Source: Ruania alkalisoli (GTDB lineage: Bacteria > Actinomycetota > Actinomycetes > Actinomycetales > Beutenbergiaceae). Taken from it: 64,000 bases of DNA. Where the stretch lies: assembly GCF_014960965.1 (NCBI RefSeq), contig NZ_CP063169.1, forward strand, positions 1,087,581-1,151,580, in the 5' to 3' direction. Every line of letters starts with the position of its first letter. Position 1 is the first letter of the stretch. Positions 45,931 to 54,021 of this stretch are shown here, one piece after another. The notes below the pieces were generated by a model. It was not told the origin of the DNA. It worked only from the letters and a program-made list of their open reading frames with translations, and did not search any database. Made by a program: the position numbers and the translations under genes.

Positions 45931-46234
45931 CGTTGAAACCTCTCTCAGGTGGGGGTGCGCTCATGAATCATGTCGGCTTCGCCGTCGGTGCCACAGCCGC
46001 GTGTTGCTCGGTGTCGCCCGTCCGGGAACCGACGATGAGAAAGCGCTTTCGCACGAGTATGGGGAGCGGGGTCGGCTGCTGTCAAGTCGTTGGAGGGTTC
46101 GTGATCGACTCGAGGAAACCGTGGCGCCGTGCGTGCGGTAGGGCTGTGCCGCCGTTGTGAGGCTCATGCGTGATGAAGGCCGCGGGAGGTCGCATGTGCG
46201 AAACCGGATACCCGGTAGTCGCTAGCATGGCGTC
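45931..46234. promoter_or_regulatory. Divergent promoter region of the ABC operon and lacI
   Basis: A 304-bp non-coding stretch. It holds one clear element, the palindrome at 46037-46053. A small imperfect repeat ACCGG-ATAC-CCGGT occurs near 46203-46216 close to the lacI start. I see no convincing -35/-10 pair and no RNA gene in it. Confidence 0.6.
46037..46053. promoter_or_regulatory. LacI-type operator (ABC operon side)
   Basis: GAGAAAGCGCTTTCGCA contains the perfect 12-bp palindrome GAAAGCGCTTTC (46039-46050) with the central CG typical of LacI-family sites. The same 17-mer with one base changed occurs in reverse orientation at 48561-48577, before the secreted glycosidase gene. Both are probably bound by the LacI regulator at 46235. 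Confidence 0.8.
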
Positions 46235-47233
46235 ATGGCAGCTCGGAAGAACGTGACGCTCAGCGATGTCGCCGCCGCGGCCGGCGTGTCGTTGTCCACA
46301 GCGTCCAAGGCGCTCAACGGCGGCGGCCGAATCGGTGAGGTGACCCGCCTGCGGGTGGTCGAGACGGCTGAGCGGCTCGACTTCCGGCCGAACGCGCTCG
46401 CGCAGTCCTTCGCTCTGGGACGCAGCCGCACGGTCGGGTTGCTCACGCAAAACGCCGTCGGTACCTGGTCCGGGCCGATCCTGGTGGGGGCGACGAGTTT
46501 CCTGGGGCGGCACGAGCAGGCGGCGCTGCACTACGACGCCCACTTCGACATCGCCACCTTGAATGCGAACGTCCGCAAGCTTCTCGCCCGCCGCATCGAC
46601 GGGCTGCTCATCCTGGGTGAGGGGCCCGAACATGTGCTGCGGTCGGTGACCCAGGACTTCTCGGTGCCGGTGGCCTATGCCTTTGCCAGCACGGACGACA
46701 GTGGCGATGCGATCTTCATGCCGGATGGGGAGATGATCGGTCGCGTCGCGGCCGAGCACCTGCTGGAGATCGGGCGCCGAAAGATCGCCCACATCGGTGT
46801 GGACATCAATGCCCCTGCCACGGAGCGCACGCGTGGCTTCCATGAGGCGATGGCCGCCGCCGGGGTGCAGGTGGCCGGGGAGCAGACCAGCGGAGGGGAC
46901 TGGAAGGCCGAGTGGGGCGAGCAGGCCATGCTGCGCCTGCTCGAGGAAGGCGTCGATTTCGACGGACTCTTCTGTGCCAACGACGTGATCGCCGAGGCGG
47001 CGGAGAAGGTGCTGCTCGCGCGTGGCCTCTCCGTCCCGGATGACGTGGCGATCGTCGGCGTGGACAACTGGGAGGGCGTCGTCGCGCGGCGCCGGAGCCA
47101 CCTGACCACGGTGGACCCGCAGCTCGCCGCTGTCGGTGCCGCGGCTGCGGAATACGTGGTCGAGGGGCGCAACGATCCCGGGGTACACCGGCTTCCGGTG
47201 AGTCTGGTGGTCGGGGCGAGCTCCGTCGCCTGA
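46235..47233 (+). CDS. LacI family transcriptional regulator of the glycan locus
   Basis: 332 residues. HTH at about 7-28 (VTLSDVAAAAGVSLSTASKAL), hinge NALAQSF, then a periplasmic-binding-protein-like effector domain (RTVGLLTQN, RRIDGLLILGEG, LEIGRRKIAHIG, DGLFCANDVIAEAAEKVLLARGLSVPDDVAIVGVDNWEGV). It is divergent from the ABC operon. The operator palindrome at 46037-46053 and its twin at 48561-48577 suggest it controls both the importer and the secreted glycosidase. No strong ribosome binding site precedes the ATG. Confidence 0.93.
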   Translation: MAARKNVTLSDVAAAAGVSLSTASKALNGGGRIGEVTRLRVVETAERLDFRPNALAQSFALGRSRTVGLLTQNAVGTWSGPILVGATSFLGRHEQAALHYDAHFDIATLNANVRKLLARRIDGLLILGEGPEHVLRSVTQDFSVPVAYAFASTDDSGDAIFMPDGEMIGRVAAEHLLEIGRRKIAHIGVDINAPATERTRGFHEAMAAAGVQVAGEQTSGGDWKAEWGEQAMLRLLEEGVDFDGLFCANDVIAEAAEKVLLARGLSVPDDVAIVGVDNWEGVVARRRSHLTTVDPQLAAVGAAAAEYVVEGRNDPGVHRLPVSLVVGASSVA

Positions 47234-47247
47234 GGCGCGGACGAGCA

Positions 47248-47267
47248 GTGGATATCCGGATATCCAC
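47248..47267. promoter_or_regulatory. Perfect 20-bp palindrome between lacI and the DUF1016 gene
   Basis: GTGGATATCCGGATATCCAC is fully self-complementary. It lies 14 bp after the lacI stop and 54 bp before the nuclease gene start. As RNA it could form a short hairpin that ends lacI; as DNA it could be an operator of the nuclease gene. Confidence 0.6.
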
Positions 47268-47321
47268 AGATTTGGATCACCGCGCCGCACGTGTTGGCGC
47301 GGATCCGTACGCTCGGCCCGC

Positions 47322-48341
47322 ATGACGTCACTGGTGCCGGACGGCTACGCGGCCACACTCGAACAACTCAAGCGCGAGGTCCATGGGGCGCGCCTGCGGG
47401 TTCAGCGTCAGGCCAACACCGAGCTTCTGAAGTTGTGGTGGCGCATCGGGCGGACGATCCTCGAACGTCAGGCAGAGCATGGATGGGGTGCGAAGGTGCT
47501 CGAGCAGTTGGCCGCTGACCTACGTGCCGAGTTCCCGATGATGAAGGGGTTCTCGCGCCGGAATCTGCACTACATGCGGTCGTTCGCCCAGGCGTGGCCG
47601 GAAGAGGCCGTAGTTGTGCAACGACCCGTTGCACAACTGCCGTGGGGGCATGTTATCGAGATGCTCGACAAACTCGACGATCAGGATCTTCGCGAGTGGT
47701 ATGCGGCGAAGGATGTTCACCACGGATGGTCGCGTCCGGTCCTGGCGGCGCAGATCTCGACGCGTCTGCATGAGCGTGAGGGAGCTGCCCCGACGAACTT
47801 CTCCTCGGCGCTGGACTCGCCCGACTCGGACCTGGCGCAGCAGTTGACGAAGGATCCGTACGCGCTCGACTTCCTTTCTGGCGACAGCGATATCAGAGAG
47901 AGGGAGCTCGAGGATCGCCTCGCGTCACGCATCGTGGACACGCTGCGCGAACTGGGGCACGAATTCGCCTTCGTGGGCCGGCAGGTCCACTTCGAGGTGG
48001 ACGGTTCGGACTTCTATGCGGATCTGGTGTTCTTCCATGTCGAACAACTGCGCTACGTGGTGATCGAGCTCAAGACCGAGCGGTTCGCACCAGGGCACGC
48101 GAGCCAGCTGGGCTTCTATGTCTCTGTGATCGATGACCGGCTACGACTGCCGGAGAAACATCTCCCCACGGTGGGCATTCTCATGGTCGCCGACAAGAGC
48201 GACACCGTGGTGCGCTACTCCCTGGCGGGAACCAACCAGCCCATTGCCGTGAGCCGGTACGAGCTTTCCCAGGAGGACCGGGAGGGTCTCCCGGACGAGC
48301 GCGCACTGGTGTCGGCGTTTCGAGATGGTTTGCGCCCGTAG
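47322..48341 (+). CDS. DUF1016/YhcG-type PD-(D/E)XK nuclease domain protein
   Basis: 339 residues. The N-terminal DUF1016_N part (LLKLWWRIGRTILERQAEHGWGAKVLEQLAADLRAEFP, FSRRNLHYMRSFAQAWP) is helical and probably binds DNA. The C-terminal nuclease half carries FYADLVFFH and VIELKTERF, the D...ExK active-site pattern of the PD-(D/E)XK superfamily. Family members occur beside restriction or mobile genes and their role is undefined. It sits between lacI and the secreted glycosidase that appears to belong to the LacI regulon, so it is probably a later insertion. Base composition is slightly less GC-rich than that of its neighbours. Confidence 0.9.
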   Translation: MTSLVPDGYAATLEQLKREVHGARLRVQRQANTELLKLWWRIGRTILERQAEHGWGAKVLEQLAADLRAEFPMMKGFSRRNLHYMRSFAQAWPEEAVVVQRPVAQLPWGHVIEMLDKLDDQDLREWYAAKDVHHGWSRPVLAAQISTRLHEREGAAPTNFSSALDSPDSDLAQQLTKDPYALDFLSGDSDIRERELEDRLASRIVDTLRELGHEFAFVGRQVHFEVDGSDFYADLVFFHVEQLRYVVIELKTERFAPGHASQLGFYVSVIDDRLRLPEKHLPTVGILMVADKSDTVVRYSLAGTNQPIAVSRYELSQEDREGLPDERALVSAFRDGLRP

Positions 48342-48342
48342 G

Positions 48343-48376
48343 CCCGCCGTACTCGCGTCCGGCTCACCACGGCGGG
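48343..48376 (+). terminator. Possible terminator after the DUF1016 gene
   Basis: CCCGCCGT (48343-48350) is inverted at 48369-48376 with no mismatch and an 18-nt loop, directly after the stop codon. It is GC-rich without a U-tract. Confidence 0.4.
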
Positions 48377-48377
48377 G

Positions 48378-48499
48378 CGCCCCTGTGGGCCGGTGACCTG
48401 CCGGAGCGGCGGGTGCTCCGCCGTCGTGCTCGATGAGAGGTGACGCCAGGGTGCCCGGACTTCCTCGCAACTACTGACGCCCCTGTGGGCCGGTGACCT
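48378..48499. repeat. 22-bp direct repeats exactly 100 bp apart
   Basis: CGCCCCTGTGGGCCGGTGAC plus CT occurs at 48378-48399 and 48478-48499, with no change. The DNA between is non-coding. This could be a short duplication or the scar of an inserted element next to the DUF1016 gene. Confidence 0.75.
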
Positions 48500-48560
48500 C
48501 TCCACGGCTGCTGGGCTTGTACACGCGGCGCCCTGCGCGCTATGGTCGCCATCAAGAGTA

Positions 48561-48580
48561 TGCGAAAGTGCTTTCTCGCA
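48561..48580. promoter_or_regulatory. LacI-type operator (glycosidase side)
   Basis: TGCGAAAGTGCTTTCTCGCA. Read on the minus strand it contains GAGAAAGCACTTTCGCA, differing at one base from the operator at 46037-46053. It is 36 bp before the glycosidase start, a position where a repressor would block transcription. Confidence 0.75.
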
Positions 48581-48615
48581 GACTCGAGACAGTGACGTCG
48601 AACGTAGGAGACACC

Positions 48616-51600
48616 ATGCGTCCTCGAGGACGAACCCGGCCCGCTATCGCGGGCCTGACCACCGCCACTCTGGCGGCAACAGTGGCTCTATCCCTGGGAT
48701 CGGTGGCACCGACTGCCCAGGCGATCGCTCCCGATGCGACGGCCACCTTCACAGCGTCGCCCGAGCTCACTGGGGTCGACCGTGTGCGGCCTGGCGATCG
48801 GGAAACCGATCCAGCAGCAGTGACCACCACGGTGGATGGTGTGCAGTGCTGGCAGATGCAAAACGACCCTTACGTGCGCTACGCCTACGTGGACGTGGCC
48901 GATGAGGTGATCCCCGAGGACGCGACCCGGGCGGTCATCACCGTCGACTACTACGACGTCGGCACCGGCGGGTTCGACATCCACTACGACTCCACGTCCA
49001 ATCCGTGGACCGGCTCTCGCAATCAGCAGCTCACCGACACCCACACCTGGCGGACCACGTCCTTCGAGCTGAACAACATCAACTTCGCGAACCGTTCCAA
49101 CGGCTACGATTTCCGGCTCAACGTCAAGGCCGCTCAGGGCAACATGCCACCGGTCTGCTTCTCCGGCGTGCAGATCTCCTTCACCGACGCCCCGCTGGCG
49201 GCGCTGCAGTCCCTGGCGATCATGAGCCCCTCCACGATCTTCGGTACGGGCGAGGCCGCGATCGAGGTGGCCACCCCGGCGGAGGAGGTGACCTGGCAGC
49301 TGAACGACTCCCAGGGTGTCGCCCTGGAGACCGGGACCACCGCGGTCACCAGCGGTGACGCGTCGATCGACCTGAACCACCTCGGTGTGGGGTACTACAC
49401 GATTGACGTGACCGCCACGATCAACGGTGAACCCGTCACCCGGCACGCCTCCCTGGCCGTGCTCGAGGCTCCACCCGAGGGCTGGGACGGCGACGAGGCG
49501 ACCTTCGGTGCCCAGTTCCACCGCGGCTGGCAGCCGGATGCCGAGACCGAGGCGTTGATCGACGCCATGGAGCTCGCCGGGTATGGCATCAGCCGCCAGG
49601 CCACCACCTGGGGTGCGATCGAGCGGGAGCTCGGCGTCTACGGCTTCGAGGAAGAGGGGGTGCGTGTCACCACCGAGCTCAACAGCCGGGGCATCGACAC
49701 GATGTGGAACGCCGGTCTGAAGAACTCGCTCTACGACGACGGCCGAACCCCCGCCAGCGACGAGGCGATCGCTGCCTTCGCGGCCTACGCCGGCGCCACG
49801 GCGGAGTACTACTCCTCGAACGGCATCACCCACGACGTGGGCATCCTCAACGAGTACAACTCCTCCGGATTCAACAACGGCTCCTGCGGACTCACGCCCG
49901 CCTGCTACCTGGAGATCCTCGAGCCGACCTCGGCCGCCATCCATGGCGCGGATCCCGAGGCGAACGTGATCGCTCCGGTGACCGCTGGCGTGCAGCTCGC
50001 CTGGGCCGAGGACTTCATCGCCCAGGGTGGTCTCGACCTCATCGACACCTACGGCGTGAACTACTACGGGTACGCCGAGAATGGTCCGGGTACCCCGCCC
50101 GAAGAGGGCACGGATCTGATGGACAACCTGCCGCAGCTGGTGCAGATGGTGCGTGCGGAGGCGCCGGACATGCCGATCCGGGTCACCGAGAACGGGCACC
50201 CCACCCACACCGCCGGATCCACTCAGGCGCAGCAGGCCGACCAGGCGATCCGCGCGCTCGTGCTCGCCCAGGCCGCCGGCGTCGACGAGCACATCTGGTA
50301 TGACCTCTACGATGACGGATTCGATCCGGGCGAACGGGAGAACAACTTCGGCCTGATCAACCGCGCCGACGCCACCTCGTGCTACAAGTGGATCTGCCCG
50401 AGCGTGGAGGGCTACGAGTACGGGGCCGTGCACGGCATCACGCCCAAGCCCGGATTCGTCTCGCATGCCACGCTGATCCGGCAGACTCTCGGGCTCGAGC
50501 AGGGTGACCGAGACAACCTCGGTTCCGACTCGGCCTACTCCTTCCCCTATACGGACGGGGAGCACACCAACCGCGTCATGTGGAGCACCGGCAGCGACTA
50601 CGTCACCGTCACCTCCGCCGACGGGTTCACCCTGACCGACCAGTTCGGCCAGGAGCAGCAGATCGGCGCCGGGGACTACACCCTCGAGCTCACCGGCTCC
50701 CCGGTGTTCGTCGGTGGCGAGGTGCAGATCGCCTCGGCGAGCGCGCCCGTTCAGGTAGAGGTTCCGGAACAGGTGGTTCAGGGCAACGAGGTGCCGGTCA
50801 CGGTGTCATTTGGCCGCCCTGGCCCGTTGCCGCCGACGGTGCTTGTCGGCGTCGGCGACGTCGAGCAGGAGGCGCGGGTGCGCCCGGGCGGGCAGGCCAC
50901 GGTGATGCTTCCGGCCACGGAGCTGCTCGGCGAGCGGGAGATCACTGTCGACATTGCCAGCGCTCAGGACCGGGGCCGGCCGTGGACACAGCATGCCGGC
51001 ACCCGGGTGCGTGCCATGACCGAGGTGATTGAACCTTTCGAGGTATCGGTGCGGCCTCGTATCGCCTCTACTGACGGCGGCTTCGAGTACGCGCTGGAGG
51101 TCTCCATCGCGAACAACTCCACGACGGCGGCGCTTCCGATCGAGGAGATCGACTGGTCCGTGGGTGGTGCGGTAGGACTCGAGACCGACGTGACGGACGT
51201 GCCCGCGGGTGAGTCCGGCACGGTACTGATACCGGTCGCTGACGCGCGCCTGTTCACCAACCAGTCATACGACGTGACCGTCACGGCGTCGGGTCAGGTG
51301 AAGACCGACGAGGGCGCGGTGAGCTTCTCGCCCATCGAACCGGCCGATGCGCCCACACTGGACCCGATCGACCTGAACGACATCGGCCAGTGGCGCTCGA
51401 TCCGGGGTGGCGTGCGCGAGGGTGCGGCGGACCTCGGCGGTGATCTGCGGTTCACTTCCACCGCTGACGCACTGGTGATGCACGCGAGGATCAGTGACGA
51501 CGTGCACCTGGCCGACCGGGCCGATCCGGCGCTGAGCTGGCAGGTCGATTCCATCCAGTTCAACACCTACGATCTCTTCCCCACGGTGCTGGGCGGTGAA

Positions 51601-51954
51601 CGGGTGGAGATCGCTGCCTCGTTGTACGACGACGGGCCGATCGTGTACACCTTCAGCCCGCCGGCCGGTCAGAGTGCCGGTCTCACTCCCGGTGCCGAGG
51701 CGGACATCGTCCGCGACGAGACAGCCGGCACCACCACCTACGACCTGACGATCCCGTGGGCTTCTCTTGGCTATGACGGTCCGCCTGCGGGCGTGTGGGG
51801 TCTGTCGTTCCTGGTCAACGACGCCGACGGTGACGTGGTCGGCGCCGATGCCCGCTCCGGGTACATCGAGTGGGGCAGCGGTGTCGGTGGTGCGCCGAAG
51901 GATCCGAGCAAGTTCCGCACGGTGCAGATCGTCGGGCTGGACGGTTCCGCCTGA
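48616..51954 (+). CDS. Secreted clan-A glycoside hydrolase with CBM9-like module
   Basis: 1112 residues from ATG 48616 behind GTAGGAG. Signal peptide to about residue 36 (SVAPTAQA). An N-terminal beta-sandwich (about 45-200) and an Ig-like stretch precede a TIM barrel (about 300-590). The barrel has GILNEYN with Glu413 as probable acid/base and RVTENGHP with Glu525 as probable nucleophile, the strand-4/strand-7 pattern of clan GH-A (GH39-like). Beta-sandwich spacers follow, and about 910-1112 resembles CBM9 (WQVDSIQFNTYDLFP, DLTIPWASLG, WGLSFLVNDADG). There is no anchor, so the enzyme is released. The shared LacI operator ties it to the ABC importer. Confidence 0.85.
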   Translation: MRPRGRTRPAIAGLTTATLAATVALSLGSVAPTAQAIAPDATATFTASPELTGVDRVRPGDRETDPAAVTTTVDGVQCWQMQNDPYVRYAYVDVADEVIPEDATRAVITVDYYDVGTGGFDIHYDSTSNPWTGSRNQQLTDTHTWRTTSFELNNINFANRSNGYDFRLNVKAAQGNMPPVCFSGVQISFTDAPLAALQSLAIMSPSTIFGTGEAAIEVATPAEEVTWQLNDSQGVALETGTTAVTSGDASIDLNHLGVGYYTIDVTATINGEPVTRHASLAVLEAPPEGWDGDEATFGAQFHRGWQPDAETEALIDAMELAGYGISRQATTWGAIERELGVYGFEEEGVRVTTELNSRGIDTMWNAGLKNSLYDDGRTPASDEAIAAFAAYAGATAEYYSSNGITHDVGILNEYNSSGFNNGSCGLTPACYLEILEPTSAAIHGADPEANVIAPVTAGVQLAWAEDFIAQGGLDLIDTYGVNYYGYAENGPGTPPEEGTDLMDNLPQLVQMVRAEAPDMPIRVTENGHPTHTAGSTQAQQADQAIRALVLAQAAGVDEHIWYDLYDDGFDPGERENNFGLINRADATSCYKWICPSVEGYEYGAVHGITPKPGFVSHATLIRQTLGLEQGDRDNLGSDSAYSFPYTDGEHTNRVMWSTGSDYVTVTSADGFTLTDQFGQEQQIGAGDYTLELTGSPVFVGGEVQIASASAPVQVEVPEQVVQGNEVPVTVSFGRPGPLPPTVLVGVGDVEQEARVRPGGQATVMLPATELLGEREITVDIASAQDRGRPWTQHAGTRVRAMTEVIEPFEVSVRPRIASTDGGFEYALEVSIANNSTTAALPIEEIDWSVGGAVGLETDVTDVPAGESGTVLIPVADARLFTNQSYDVTVTASGQVKTDEGAVSFSPIEPADAPTLDPIDLNDIGQWRSIRGGVREGAADLGGDLRFTSTADALVMHARISDDVHLADRADPALSWQVDSIQFNTYDLFPTVLGGERVEIAASLYDDGPIVYTFSPPAGQSAGLTPGAEADIVRDETAGTTTYDLTIPWASLGYDGPPAGVWGLSFLVNDADGDVVGADARSGYIEWGSGVGGAPKDPSKFRTVQIVGLDGSA

Positions 51955-51960
51955 CCGATG

Positions 51961-51986
51961 GTGTCCGGCCCGCTCGAGCCGGACAC
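51961..51986 (+). terminator. Hairpin between glycosidase and deacetylase genes
   Basis: GTGTCCGGC (51961-51969) and GCCGGACAC (51978-51986) form a perfect 9-bp stem with an 8-nt loop, 6 bp after the glycosidase stop and 64 bp before the next start. Without a U-tract it may only partly terminate. Confidence 0.6.
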
Positions 51987-52050
51987 ATGAGAAGGAGGCT
52001 GACGGCGGAACTCACCGTCCGCCGTCGGCCGCTGCAGACCAGGGGAGACC

Positions 52051-52773
52051 ATGACTGCACGGTTGCTGCTCACGTTCGATGACCGGAACATCGGCAGCTG
52101 GGTGCGGGCATTGCCAGCGTTCGAGACCGCCGGCGCCCGGGTGACTTTCTTCGTGGTGGAGGCCGACCTGCTCGACGAGCGCGAGCAGGCCGGCCTCCGC
52201 CGGCTGCTGGGGGCCGGGCACACGGTCGGCTCGCACGGCGCTCGCCACCGCAACGCCGATGAGACGATCGCTGCCTGGGGAGCGCCGGAGTACCTGCGGC
52301 GCGAGATCGACCCGAGCGTGCAGGCGCTCCGCGCCCTGGGTGCCCGTGCGCAAACCTTCGCCTACCCGAACAGCCGGCGGGACGCCGTCAGCGATCACAC
52401 GTTGCTGGGCACGTTCGACCGGCTCCGGGGTGGCGGGGAGCGTGGACTCGACCTGGCCAGTGCGCGGAGGGCCATCGCGGCGGAGGTTCCTTCCCAGCGG
52501 GTGCTGCCGGCCCGCGGCTGGGATACCGGGCGTGGGACCTCGTCCCATGTCGACGATGCCGGCGTTCTCTCGGCACTGCTACGCACCCTGGCAGACGACG
52601 GTGGCGTGCTGGTGCTGTACGCCCACGACATCGCCGAATTCAGCGAGCACCATCACGTCCACCCGGAGCGGCTCGTGCAGGTGCTTGAGGAAGCGGCTTC
52701 CTATGGCCTCGAGATGTGCGGATTCGACGAGCTCGACGCCCCAGTCAGCAGTACGGGCTCAGGTGTGCGGTGA
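52051..52773 (+). CDS. Polysaccharide deacetylase (NodB/CE4-like)
   Basis: 240 residues without a signal peptide. The NodB-homology motifs are TFDD at 9-12 (the catalytic Asp and metal Asp) and SHGARH (metal His pair, HxxxH) near 59-64; FAYPNSRRD matches motif 3 and LYAHDI motif 5. CE4 enzymes remove acetyl groups from sugars. The lack of a leader suggests action on imported oligosaccharides. Its stop overlaps the next start (TGATG), so both are made together. Confidence 0.85.
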   Translation: MTARLLLTFDDRNIGSWVRALPAFETAGARVTFFVVEADLLDEREQAGLRRLLGAGHTVGSHGARHRNADETIAAWGAPEYLRREIDPSVQALRALGARAQTFAYPNSRRDAVSDHTLLGTFDRLRGGGERGLDLASARRAIAAEVPSQRVLPARGWDTGRGTSSHVDDAGVLSALLRTLADDGGVLVLYAHDIAEFSEHHHVHPERLVQVLEEAASYGLEMCGFDELDAPVSSTGSGVR

Positions 52774-53849
52774 TGGCGTCGACAGTGGGCCTCCGGAACT
52801 CCTACCTCACCTACCCGCACGCGAACGGCTTCTACGGCGGTGGTCGCTGTGTCGCTCTCGGGGTCTACGGGCCGCAGCCGTGGATCGCCGGAGTGGACCT
52901 GCGCGGTGGCGCGAGCGAAGTACTGATCGGTCCGGAGTGGTTTCCGCAGGTGGGTTCCGGGGCGGTGCTCTGGTTCGATGTCGCGCTGGACGCCGAGGTC
53001 CTGGTGAGCTCGTGGGGTGGGCGCGTGATCGCCCGGGACCTGCGTGGCACAGATGTGGACGTCGTGTACGCGGTGCCGCCGGGTTGGGAGCTGGACGGGC
53101 TGTGCAGCATCTCCCGCGACGGCGCCAGGGTGCTGATCGTCCGGCGCCGCGCGGGAGTGAGCGAGATCCTTGAGGTCGAGCGCGGGACCGGCCGGTCCCG
53201 GCTGGTGGTGAGCCATGGGTGGTATGCCAATCACGCCCACTACTGCCCGCACGACGAGGCGTGGGTCGCTTACTCCCACGAGGGCTCGGCCGGGAGCGTG
53301 TCCGATCGTGTGTGGGCGTGGCATGCCACAGCGGCTCCCGACGGCGTGAACGTGGTCGATCAGAGTCGGCTCGCCGAGCCTGATGGGCACGCTGGTGGGC
53401 ACGTGTGGCTTGGCCATGAACGGTGGGCATTCCACGACGCCGCGGCCGTGGTGGTCGCCTACGGTGACAGTCCCGTCGGTCCCCGCGGTGTCTACCTGGT
53501 GCACGCTGACGGGCGCGTACCGGTGCTGGTCTCGCGGGCCGACCGGGATTGGCATTGCGGCATCAGCCGCGACGGCCGGGCCGTGGTGGTCGACACAACT
53601 GGCCTGGAGGGCGCGCCCGGGCGCGGCTGGGCCGGTGCCGCTGGGCTGAGCTCAGTGGTTCACGTCGACCTCGCCACCGGGGCGCGGACGGAGCTCGCTC
53701 GGACGCAGGTGCGTGATCACCCCTTCCACCCGCACCCCTGCTTCACGCCGGACGGTGCGGCCGTGCTGTACAACGCCGTCGAGCGGGCAGCGGACGGGAC
53801 GGTGGGACGGTCGGTGGCGAGCGTTGCGGTGCCGGCTGCTTCCTCGTGA
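52773..53849 (+). CDS. Seven-bladed beta-propeller protein, possible oligogalacturonide lyase (PL22-like)
   Basis: 358 residues, cytoplasmic. The repeated strand pattern and His-rich loops NHAHYCPHDE and DHPFHPHPCFTPDG recall oligogalacturonide lyases, whose propeller coordinates a metal through conserved His residues next to HPxFSPDG-type turns. Translation is coupled to the deacetylase. With two sugar-acid dehydratases in the neighbouring operon, an unsaturated uronide product would enter the same pathway; this supports but does not prove the lyase call. WHCGISRDGRAVVVDTTG marks another blade. Confidence 0.6.
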   Translation: MASTVGLRNSYLTYPHANGFYGGGRCVALGVYGPQPWIAGVDLRGGASEVLIGPEWFPQVGSGAVLWFDVALDAEVLVSSWGGRVIARDLRGTDVDVVYAVPPGWELDGLCSISRDGARVLIVRRRAGVSEILEVERGTGRSRLVVSHGWYANHAHYCPHDEAWVAYSHEGSAGSVSDRVWAWHATAAPDGVNVVDQSRLAEPDGHAGGHVWLGHERWAFHDAAAVVVAYGDSPVGPRGVYLVHADGRVPVLVSRADRDWHCGISRDGRAVVVDTTGLEGAPGRGWAGAAGLSSVVHVDLATGARTELARTQVRDHPFHPHPCFTPDGAAVLYNAVERAADGTVGRSVASVAVPAASS

Positions 53850-54021
53850 CCACGAGGGCGGCCTGTGTGTCGTGGATCGGCAAGATTTCGACACTCAAGC
53901 CACCATCGTCGGTCCTGGTCGCGTCCTTCGCGTGGGTGAGACACGGCCCCGATGACTGGTTGTCCACAACCCACTGAGGTGACTTCAGCAGAGTGGGTGT
54001 GGCTGGTTCTACGGTTCACGG

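Noticed and set aside
47368-47634. Minus-strand frame inside the DUF1016 gene
   Set aside because: No homology and fully covered by a conserved nuclease gene.
53850-54021. Small gene or RNA in the gap before the Rpn gene
   Set aside because: No frame with a ribosome binding site and no convincing stem longer than five pairs was seen.
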